Source of the DNA: Methanocorpusculum sp.
GTDB lineage: Archaea; Halobacteriota; Methanomicrobia; Methanomicrobiales; Methanocorpusculaceae
Assembly: GCA_029987245.1 (NCBI GenBank)
Contig: DALTWG010000024.1
Coordinates: 1-24,410 of the forward strand
Direction: 5' to 3'
Length of the DNA stretch: 24,410 nt
The first letter of the stretch is position 1; the number at the start of each line of letters is the position of its first letter. This document shows positions 6,734 through 13,224 of the stretch, piece by piece. The translations under genes and the position numbers were made by a program. The notes under the pieces were generated by a model, which saw only the letters and a list, made by a program, of their open reading frames with translations, ran no database searches and was not told where the DNA came from.

Positions 6734-7303
6734 TTATTCCGTATTTACATTCTTCAGCGTATTCTTATCATAGCGTGAAATCGTCGCATCCTTCTGATTC
6801 TGATACTTTGCATCCGGCTTTTTATCATACGGACACTCACACCGCTTCGTCACATAAAAGACCAGCTGCCCCACCGGCATTCCGGCATACACCCGCACCG
6901 GACGCGAATTCGAATTGCACATCTCAAGCGTAATCGTGCCCGAAAAACCCGCATCAATCCAGCCCCCTGTCTGATGCAGCTCAAGCCCCAGACGCGCGAC
7001 ACTGCTTTTGCCCTCAATCGAAGAAACAACATTGTCCGGCAGCGTCACCTTTTCCAGCGTCTCCGCCAGAACAAACTGCCCCGGCAAAATATCAAAATAC
7101 GAACTCTTGCGCTCATTCACATGCGAATGCAGCGTATCCCTGTTATACGGGTCAATAACATCATCACATCTGTCATACCAGACAAAATGATTTCCAAGCC
7201 TGATATCCAGCGAATTCGGCTGAATTAACGCAGGGTCGTACGGTTCAATTTTGATAAAGCCGCGCTTGATATGGTCGGCGATTTCCCAGTCAACTAAAAT
7301 CAT
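6734..7303 (-). CDS. dcd: dCTP deaminase
   Basis: This enzyme converts dCTP to dUTP (or to dUMP in the bifunctional archaeal form), supplying the precursor for dTMP. The 189 residues follow the family end to end: the N-terminal MILVDWEIADHI, then PNSLDIRLG (29-37), the signature IEGKSSVARLGL (96-107), and HQTGGWIDAGFSGTITLE (110-127) containing the catalytic glutamate E127 and its supporting residues. The C-terminal lid includes KYQNQKDATISRY (166-178), which resembles the YQ..GPT.SR nucleotide-closing segment. Whether it is the deaminase only or the deaminase/dUTPase cannot be decided by eye. The ATG at 7303 faces the pepN-like gene across a 65-bp divergent promoter region. An oligo-T tract follows the stop. 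Confidence 0.95.
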   Translation of the reverse strand: MILVDWEIADHIKRGFIKIEPYDPALIQPNSLDIRLGNHFVWYDRCDDVIDPYNRDTLHSHVNERKSSYFDILPGQFVLAETLEKVTLPDNVVSSIEGKSSVARLGLELHQTGGWIDAGFSGTITLEMCNSNSRPVRVYAGMPVGQLVFYVTKRCECPYDKKPDAKYQNQKDATISRYDKNTLKNVNTE

Positions 7304-7368
7304 ACACTATCATTGGACGCGAAAGATTATAGTATTATTTATTCTGCCATGCCCAATATACTACAGAC
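7304..7368. promoter_or_regulatory. Compact divergent promoter, dcd and aminopeptidase
   Basis: Only 65 bp separate the two divergent starts. TTATAGTATTATTTA (about 7327-7341) is AT-rich in both orientations. Rightward it lies 28-42 bp before the ATG at 7369. Leftward, AATAATACTATAATC is about 25-35 bp before the dcd ATG. The two genes may therefore share or compete for one TATA region. The octamer TTGGACGC is present at 7313-7320. Confidence 0.45.
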
Positions 7369-10116
7369 ATGAAAGACACCTATATCTACCACCCGTCCGA
7401 ATTCCCCAAACCCCCGGTCACCGTAACCAATATCGCCCTCATCTTCGACATGCATGAAACCGAAACAAAAGTCAGTGCAGATACGACATTTACCGCCGAA
7501 ACCGACCTGAACGAACTCAGACTCAATGCCAAAAAACTCGAAATCCTGCGCGTTACTCATAACAAACACCCCGTCCCCTGGACATACGAAAACGACATCC
7601 TCACCATCCTCTTCGCGCGCCCGGTAAAAGAAGGCACCGCCTTTCACATAGGCACCGAAACAATATGCCGGCCGACGGAAAACATCCTTGAAGGCCTCTA
7701 TTATGACGTAACGCCTGCAGGGCTTCCCAAAACCATGATAACCCAGTGCCAGCAGTGGGGATTTCAGCGGATGGCTCCCTGCATCGACGACATGCGCGCC
7801 AAATGCACCTGGCGCACCACCATAATCGCCGACGCGCGCTACACCAATCTTATCTCAAACGGCGACATCGCCCTTGCGCGCACCCGCTATGAAGCAGGGC
7901 GCGATGTCATAACCTACGTCAACAATGAGAAAATGCCGCCCTATCTCTTTTTCCTTGGCGTCGGCACCTGGGACACCTTTGCGCGCCGCTTTATCTATCC
8001 GGACGGAAAAGAGGTCATGCTCGAGCTGATGCTCGCCAAAGGCGCGGACGCGCTCAATGCGGAAAAAGCCCTGGATATCATGTCGGACGCCATTTTGTGG
8101 ACCTATGTCTACACCGGGCCGGAACGCTATGAATCTCTCCCGCTCCGCGATGAAATTTATCAGAAGTGCCGCAGGCGCGAGGCGCTCATCAAAGAAGACG
8201 CAGACATTGCCGCGCTCAGTAAGGAAATCGCCCTCCTTGCCAAAGACCTGGTATTCGGCTACCAGTACCCCTACGAGGTATACCGCGAGATTGCAATGCA
8301 CAACTCCGACTTCGGCGGGATGGAAAACACCGGCAACACCACCATTATCGCAAGCCGGATTATGCCGGATGCAAACATAACGGATGCATCTTATGAATAC
8401 ATGCTCGGCGTCAAACAGCACGAATTCTATCACAATTTAAACGGTTCGGGCGTCACAGGCGACACACCCTTTTCCATCTGGTTAAACGAGGCGGTAACCG
8501 TAATGATGGAAGATGATTACCTTGCATTCCATTTCGGCAAAGACTATATCCGGCTTACCGAACTATTGCAGATGCATACGCCGGGCACGGGGACGTTTTC
8601 GCTTGATACGGGCAGTATTTCCATGCCGATTGAACCGACCGGCTTCAATGACCCCAATGACCTAATCACTTCGGTTACGTATGTAAAAGCGCCTGAATTT
8701 ACCCGGATGATTGAAAGCGCGCTTGGCAAGCCGGCGTTTTCCTGGGCGCTTGATTTGTATCACCAGCGCTATAACGGCTCGAATGCGAGCCCTGCAGATT
8801 TCCTGCGAACCATGGAGGACGTGGGAAAAACCGATTTCTCTTTTATGGCCGACCGGTGGCTGCACCAGACCGGTTACCCGACGGTATCTGCGAAAGCCGT
8901 CTGGTGCGAAGAGGATAAAACCGCGGAAATCACCGTCCGCCAGGAGGGTTTCGGCGCGCAAAAGCCGTGGATTTTCTATCTGACAGGACAGCTCTGCGAT
9001 GCAGACGGCGGCATAATAACCGAGTTTACTCATAAAATCGAAAGCGAGTCGGCCGCATTCACCGTCGACTGCCCGCGCAGTTTCGCGTTTACCGTCTGGA
9101 ATCCGGGGCACGTTGCCTATATTAAGATGAAAGAGGACGTCACCGATAACGAGCTGTATCTCCGGATGGAAAAATCCGGCGATGCCGCGACGCGCTTTCT
9201 TTCCTTTGCGGCGCTGTTTGACCGGGAAATGGCAAAACTCTGCGAAGATGCGTCCCGGATTCCCGAACGGAGGCTGGTTGAGGCATACATCAGCCTTGCG
9301 GAAAACGACGCGGTTATGGAGTCCTGCGGGGCAATTCCCCTGACGCTTTTTGAACACTGCTTGGATGCGCGGTTTACGTATTCTTATACGAAGCTCTGGT
9401 CTGCGCGCCGCCGGTTTTTGTTTGAAGCCGCGCGGCTTCGTCCCGTTTCGCTGAAACATGTTATGGAGCGCTATGCCGCTATCGGCCGTGAATCCGCGGA
9501 GTTTGACGGACTCGGGCGGATTTTTAAGGCGCGTGCGGTGCAGTGTGCCATTCAGGGCATCCTTGCGGCGCTTGACACGCCGCAAACCTGGAAGATGATT
9601 CGCGAATCGCTCGAACATGCGGCCTCTGCCTCTGTTTATCTCGCATCGCTTACACAGTATCTTTCCTCGTCCGCCCCGGACCGCTTTATCATCCTTGAGC
9701 GTGAAGCGGGCAAAGCCCGCGTCAATGCGGTTGCGTTTGAGAATTTCATCGGCGCGGCGGCGCTGTCTTCCTCGCCTGATACGGTAAAGTATCTGGAATG
9801 CATCGAAAAAATGCCGGAGTTCAAAGTCGAGCAGTCCGGTTATTCGCGTGCCATGTATCTGCGCTTTGCAGAAAACCGCAAACTCTCGCTTGAAACAGAA
9901 GAAGGAAGGGCGTTTTTAGAGCGGTCGCTTCTGAAAATAGCGCCGGTAAACGAGTATCTGGCTAACGGCATGCTCAATGTCTTTTCGCATATGGCCGAGT
10001 ATGCTCCGGAGGTTTCCGCCGCGCTGCGGGGCATTTTAGAGCGGCTGCTGGCGTCGGTAAGCGCTGATGCGGCGCCTTCGGTGGTGAGCAAGGTAAATGC
10101 GCTGCTTGGGGCATAA
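7369..10116 (+). CDS. M1-family zinc aminopeptidase, PepN type
   Basis: This is a predicted metallo-aminopeptidase removing N-terminal residues from peptides, with no signal peptide and thus cytoplasmic. An N-terminal beta domain (about 1-200) is followed by the thermolysin-like catalytic domain. It has the exopeptidase motif GGMEN (316-320, a GAMEN variant), zinc motif HEFYH (351-355), the third zinc ligand E374 in WLNEAVTVMMED at exactly 18 residues after HExxH, and the transition-state tyrosine Y438 in TYVKAPEFTRM. The C-terminal ~400 residues form the beta domain and the helical-repeat domain of the bacterial PepN subfamily. At 915 residues it is slightly longer than typical PepN (about 870). 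The excess includes a charged helical insertion around 255-295. PepN-type enzymes are mainly bacterial, so lateral acquisition is possible. It appears monocistronic. Confidence 0.9.
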   Translation: MKDTYIYHPSEFPKPPVTVTNIALIFDMHETETKVSADTTFTAETDLNELRLNAKKLEILRVTHNKHPVPWTYENDILTILFARPVKEGTAFHIGTETICRPTENILEGLYYDVTPAGLPKTMITQCQQWGFQRMAPCIDDMRAKCTWRTTIIADARYTNLISNGDIALARTRYEAGRDVITYVNNEKMPPYLFFLGVGTWDTFARRFIYPDGKEVMLELMLAKGADALNAEKALDIMSDAILWTYVYTGPERYESLPLRDEIYQKCRRREALIKEDADIAALSKEIALLAKDLVFGYQYPYEVYREIAMHNSDFGGMENTGNTTIIASRIMPDANITDASYEYMLGVKQHEFYHNLNGSGVTGDTPFSIWLNEAVTVMMEDDYLAFHFGKDYIRLTELLQMHTPGTGTFSLDTGSISMPIEPTGFNDPNDLITSVTYVKAPEFTRMIESALGKPAFSWALDLYHQRYNGSNASPADFLRTMEDVGKTDFSFMADRWLHQTGYPTVSAKAVWCEEDKTAEITVRQEGFGAQKPWIFYLTGQLCDADGGIITEFTHKIESESAAFTVDCPRSFAFTVWNPGHVAYIKMKEDVTDNELYLRMEKSGDAATRFLSFAALFDREMAKLCEDASRIPERRLVEAYISLAENDAVMESCGAIPLTLFEHCLDARFTYSYTKLWSARRRFLFEAARLRPVSLKHVMERYAAIGRESAEFDGLGRIFKARAVQCAIQGILAALDTPQTWKMIRESLEHAASASVYLASLTQYLSSSAPDRFIILEREAGKARVNAVAFENFIGAAALSSSPDTVKYLECIEKMPEFKVEQSGYSRAMYLRFAENRKLSLETEEGRAFLERSLLKIAPVNEYLANGMLNVFSHMAEYAPEVSAALRGILERLLASVSADAAPSVVSKVNALLGA

Positions 10117-10135
10117 AGCCCGGGCGGCTTTCGAA

Positions 10136-10185
10136 TGTATTATATTTGGTGAGGGAGATACATTTACTCATATTTGCGGGGCAGT
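10136..10185 (+). promoter_or_regulatory. Promoter and leader of the bactofilin-like gene
   Basis: TGTATTATATTTGG (10136-10149) is a TATA-like element about 40-48 bp before the ATG at 10186. Downstream are GGTGAGGGAG (10148-10157) and, directly before the ATG, GCGGGGCAGT. An alternative TTG at 10174 would add four residues, but the ATG is the better start. Confidence 0.45.
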
Positions 10186-10596
10186 ATGAAAGTATTTGTA
10201 AAAGGCAATCAGTATATGGCGGAAAAGGGCTCCTATTTCCGCGAATCCGTTAAGATAGACGGCGATTTTTTAGTGCCGAAGCGTACTATTTTCTGGAAGG
10301 ACGTTGTGGTAACAGGGAGTCTCTATCTTTGTCCGGAATGTTCAATCAGCGGCAATGTAACCTGCAACGGTGCGGTTATCGGCCCCTGCTCGGTTATCAA
10401 AGGCGAGCTGAACGCGGGCGAGGAGCAGCTTACCGTATGTGACAATGCAGCGGTGCGCATTATCAAATCTACAGGCAATGTGCTTTTGCGCGACGGGGTG
10501 CAGTCTACCGAGGTGCATGCGGAAAATCTGCTGGTTATGGGAAAGGTGCGGTGTAATAAACTGATGGGCAAGAAGACGAAGGTTGTAAGCAACTGA
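10186..10596 (+). CDS. Bactofilin-like (polymer-forming) beta-helix protein
   Basis: This 136-residue protein consists almost entirely of short beta-strand/turn repeats of roughly 16-20 residues (for example VKIDGDFLV, VVVTGSLYL, CSISGNVTC, CSVIKGELN and AENLLVMGKVRCNKLMG), the pattern of a right-handed beta helix as in bactofilins and the polymer-forming cytoskeletal family. There is no signal peptide and no transmembrane span. Bactofilins self-assemble into filaments at membranes in bacteria. Homologues occur in archaea, where their role is largely unknown. Several cysteines (residues about 50, 54, 61 and 69) are stacked in consecutive turns. The gene has its own TATA element and is followed, 12 bp after the stop, by an inverted-repeat element. 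A simpler acyltransferase-like hexapeptide protein is an alternative, but no catalytic residues are seen. Confidence 0.6.
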   Translation: MKVFVKGNQYMAEKGSYFRESVKIDGDFLVPKRTIFWKDVVVTGSLYLCPECSISGNVTCNGAVIGPCSVIKGELNAGEEQLTVCDNAAVRIIKSTGNVLLRDGVQSTEVHAENLLVMGKVRCNKLMGKKTKVVSN

Positions 10597-10607
10597 GTTT
10601 TTTTTTT

Positions 10608-10783
10608 GTAACTGTTCACGTACCTTGGATTGTTGAATGAGGCTTTTGTGAGGTCGCATCGCCAGCCAAAGGCTTGCTCAAACCTTCGGCGAACCGCCTC
10701 AGGAAAGCGCCTTGATTTCATTCCAAGTCTGGCATTACAACAAACTACATAAAATGATAAAAAGAGGGAGGGTGAACAGTTAC
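10608..10783. mobile_element. 176-bp inverted-repeat element (second copy of the MITE-like family)
   Basis: The ends GTAACTGTTCAC (10608-10619) and GTGAACAGTTAC (10772-10783) are perfect 12-bp inverted repeats. The right end, ACATAAAATGATAAAAAGAG then GGAGG, is shared with the smaller element at 6642-6720. The central ~120 bp are different and more GC-rich, with no open frame that I can assign to a transposase. The left flank is a run of ten T and the right flank is CTATTTTTTC, so no clear target duplication is visible. It lies between the convergent bactofilin-like and Sel1-repeat genes. Confidence 0.65.
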
Positions 10784-10867
10784 CTATTTTTTCGTAATAT
10801 ATTCATGTTGAGAAAGAAAACGTGTTTGTCCGCGTTTTTTTTCATCAGCATGGACAGATGCTATCCC
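10784..10867. other. Spacer downstream of the Sel1-repeat gene
   Basis: This AT-rich spacer follows the Sel1 stop on the minus strand. It contains a small inverted repeat (AGCAT with ATGCT, about 10848-10863) and an A/T run around 10837-10845. No gene or clear terminator is supported. Confidence 0.35.
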
Positions 10868-11707
10868 CTACAACAATTCACTATCGTCCGGCTCTTCCTT
10901 AATCTCCTCCACCCCCTCGACAACCCCGGACCCCGCCGGAAGCGCAAGAATAACCGTATCCTCCTCTTCCGCGTCAGGCGCCGCATTACGCAAAATATAC
11001 GCCTTCGCTGCGCCCAGACCCTCTTCAGCCGCGTCGTTAATCAGCTTCCAGCCGCGGAATTTGTTGCGGACAACCCCGCATACACCCTCATAATACAGCC
11101 GCCCCAGCTCGAATTTCGCGCCCAGATGCCCGAAACCCGACGCCTCCTCAAAATAATTTATTGCCCTGTCAAGACTCGGCTCCATAATATCGCCCCTGAG
11201 CGCGCATATACCAAGCCTGAACAGCGCATCCGGATTTTTCTGCTGCGCCGACTGCTTCCAGAGACTCAAGGCAAGTTCCGGATTTTTCGGCAGAAGCGTC
11301 CCGTTGTATGAATAGCATCCCAGCTGATACAGCGCACCCGCATTGTCCTTTTTCGCCGCTAATTTCCAGAAATATGCCGCCTTTTCCTGCGACACCCTTA
11401 CCCCGATACCCTTGTCATAGCAGCAGCCAAGCTGATACTGCGCCTCGATACAGCCCCGCTCTGCTGCGCATTTCCAGTAATACGCCGCTTTATGCTCATT
11501 AACCGGCAGCCCGTCGCCGAAATACAGACACAGCCCCAGATAATACATTGCATCCGCATTTCCCCCGTCCCGCGCCAGAATAAAATAGCGGATTGCCTCG
11601 CCGATATCCCGCTCCACGCCCTTTGCCTGATACAGGCGAAGACCAAGCTCGAAGTTAATCTCGCTTTCCTTCGTGCACCGGTTCAAAAGACGGTCTAAAA
11701 AATTCAT
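10868..11707 (-). CDS. Sel1-repeat protein
   Basis: The 279-residue protein has six Sel1-type (TPR-related) helical repeats, at about 17-51, 52-87, 88-123, 124-159, 160-195 and 196-231. Each follows the pattern A..LG..Y..G.GV..D...A..YW..AA..G. The rest is an acidic, valine/glutamate-rich tail of about 40 residues (for example EEIKEEPDDSELL). There is no signal peptide or membrane segment, so it is probably cytoplasmic. Sel1 repeats form solenoids that bind protein partners. Its start lies three bases from the FdhD stop, so it is the last gene of the redox/maturation operon and may be a scaffold or chaperone for its products. That role is inferred only from position. Confidence 0.8.
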   Translation of the reverse strand: MNFLDRLLNRCTKESEINFELGLRLYQAKGVERDIGEAIRYFILARDGGNADAMYYLGLCLYFGDGLPVNEHKAAYYWKCAAERGCIEAQYQLGCCYDKGIGVRVSQEKAAYFWKLAAKKDNAGALYQLGCYSYNGTLLPKNPELALSLWKQSAQQKNPDALFRLGICALRGDIMEPSLDRAINYFEEASGFGHLGAKFELGRLYYEGVCGVVRNKFRGWKLINDAAEEGLGAAKAYILRNAAPDAEEEDTVILALPAGSGVVEGVEEIKEEPDDSELL

Positions 11708-11710
11708 TGC

Positions 11711-12457
11711 TTACAGATTTTCCCCTAATCCTTTAATACGTTCCGGATGCGTGTAGACCGTAAAGCGGCGGTCCCGTGTGAAGCAGATGAGCGTGATGTT
11801 GTTGACATCGGCCTCTTTCACGCCAAGAGAGGTGGCGGCCGTGCGGGACACCACAATAGGAATACCGGCATGGACCGCTTTTACCACCATTCCGCGCGGC
11901 TGACGCCCCGTAGTCGCAAGGCTGCAGTCAGAGGGCGCAAGCCTGTGCAAAACCATATAGCCGATGCATTTGTCCACCGTATTATGCCGGCCTATGTCAG
12001 AAAAGAGCGCCGCCTGTCTGTCTTTGCAGAAGAGAACCGTGGTGTGCAGGCCGCCGGTCTCGCTCCAGTCGCCGGTATTGAGTGTCTCGCGCATGGCAAA
12101 AATCTGCTCAGGCGTAATTTCGCCCCCGTCCGGGACGGGCTCTATCGTTGAGCCGGGGTCAAAGCCGCCGGCGGATTCCACGGCGCCCTCAGTTTGGGCG
12201 CCCCCGGTACGGGCGCCTTCGATTCCTTCGACAAAAATATTCAGGCCCTCAACCCGGACCGAGGTAATCGAGGAGGCGAGGCCTGCTGCGATGAAAAAGC
12301 CAGCTCCGAGCTCTTCGAGGGCTTCTGCCGTTGCTACCATATTCTGGACACGGCGGCCGTTGAAGTACAGTGAGACGACGGATTCGGTGACAACCGGGTC
12401 TTGGAGTTCTTCTATTCTGCCGTTCTGATATTTTATGCCGTGTACTTTAGTAATCAT
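11711..12457 (-). CDS. fdhD: FdhD-like formate dehydrogenase accessory protein lacking the CxxC motif
   Basis: FdhD normally passes sulfur to the molybdenum/tungsten bis-MGD cofactor to activate formate dehydrogenase. The conserved C-terminal half is clear: GGLHTTVLF (135-143), FSDIGRHNTVDKCIGY (152-167), TTGRQPRGMVVKA (182-194), GIPIVVSRTAATSLGVKEA (198-216) and ITLICFTRDRRFTVYTH (221-237). The N-terminal ~60 residues also fit. In the central part, where FdhD carries the sulfur-transfer pair in a CGxCG-type motif, this protein instead has a Gly/Glu-rich low-complexity stretch (about 78-112) with no cysteine. Its only cysteines are 144, 164, 178 and 225. The start ATG overlaps the stop of the upstream CbiZ/Cys-rich gene (ATGA), and the Sel1 gene follows after three bases. 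It may use another sulfur carrier, act only as a cofactor binder, or be a paralogue with a changed role. Confidence 0.8.
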   Translation of the reverse strand: MITKVHGIKYQNGRIEELQDPVVTESVVSLYFNGRRVQNMVATAEALEELGAGFFIAAGLASSITSVRVEGLNIFVEGIEGARTGGAQTEGAVESAGGFDPGSTIEPVPDGGEITPEQIFAMRETLNTGDWSETGGLHTTVLFCKDRQAALFSDIGRHNTVDKCIGYMVLHRLAPSDCSLATTGRQPRGMVVKAVHAGIPIVVSRTAATSLGVKEADVNNITLICFTRDRRFTVYTHPERIKGLGENL

Positions 12458-13221
12458 GCGTTTTTCACCTCGTCAAAATCCGCGTCAGGGTGGCTTATCA
12501 GATAATCCGCGTACTTTTTCTCATGCAGGAAGGTGCAGTTTGTGCACGCCCATATAGGCCGCTTTAAGGACGAACTTTCCACCCATTCGCCTAAGGATTC
12601 GTCTTTGCAGGGGTAGAAGGGGCAGTAGCAGAACTGACAGACCTGTCCTGCGAAATGGCACGGATAATAGGGGCATCCGTTTCTTTTCCACTCAAACCAG
12701 CCGTTGTTTTCGTATCGCGAATAGATGAAATACCGCGGTTCGCGCCCCGAATCCGTACGGGCCTGCCCGGACTCTGCGGCGCCGAACGCGACAGCAGCCG
12801 CAATCCGGGAGCCGAGGCTGCTTCCAGCCGCCGCTGTGGTGTGTTTCACTTCCGCGTCAAGGGGCGCGGCTGCAATGCAGCAGCATGGTGCAGCTGCGGC
12901 GGCTGTTGCACATGCTTCTTTCAGCGCCGAACCGGATGCCCCCTCTTCGGTGACAATGAGGGCATAGACTTTATCTGCCGCGGCGGATACAAACACCGAG
13001 AGAAAATCATACTGCAGAATGCAGATATTTCGCAGGGGCGCCGCTTGAGCAAATCCCGCGCCGTCTGCGCTGTAACCGCGGCTTTGCAGAAGGGCGGCGC
13101 CGCCTGCGGAGCCGGCGTGAAGAAAAAGAGTGGAAAGCCGGGAAACCTCCCCGGCGCCGTTTGTTACTGCCTTAAACCCGCCTCTGACGTACAATGTGTC
13201 TTCGGTGTAGTAGTAGCGCAT
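12454..13221 (-). CDS. CbiZ-like adenosylcobinamide amidohydrolase domain fused to a cysteine-rich small domain
   Basis: Residues 1-145 resemble a shortened CbiZ, the archaeal enzyme that cleaves the amide of adenosylcobinamides for corrinoid salvage. The supporting segments are the opening TLYVRGGFKAVTNG, the central LRNICILQYDFLSVFVSA (63-80), and KHTTAAAGSSLGSRIAAAV (126-144), which resembles the family's closing helix. Much of the usual middle section is missing, and alanine-rich stretches (105-117, with CCC at 113-115) replace it. After a linker, residues 165-245 form a cysteine-rich domain with cysteines at 183, 188, 195, 198, 200, 205, 226 and 229 and histidines at 189 and 233. This matches the Pfam cysteine-rich small domain, thought to bind metal. 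The gene lies between the NfnB-like and FdhD genes with a 3-bp gap and a 4-bp overlap. Catalytic competence of the CbiZ part is uncertain. Confidence 0.7.
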   Translation of the reverse strand: MRYYYTEDTLYVRGGFKAVTNGAGEVSRLSTLFLHAGSAGGAALLQSRGYSADGAGFAQAAPLRNICILQYDFLSVFVSAAADKVYALIVTEEGASGSALKEACATAAAAAPCCCIAAAPLDAEVKHTTAAAGSSLGSRIAAAVAFGAAESGQARTDSGREPRYFIYSRYENNGWFEWKRNGCPYYPCHFAGQVCQFCYCPFYPCKDESLGEWVESSSLKRPIWACTNCTFLHEKKYADYLISHPDADFDEVKNA

Positions 13222-13224
13222 GGC

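Noticed and set aside
8662..9618. 318-residue minus-strand frame within the aminopeptidase gene
   Set aside because: It is antisense to a gene with all catalytic motifs. Long antisense frames are common in this codon usage, and the product has no recognisable domain.
10620..10720. Transposase remnant inside the 176-bp element (minus-strand string with RPHKSL)
   Set aside because: The resemblance to a transposase end is a few residues only, with no catalytic acid and no continuous frame, so I do not call it coding.
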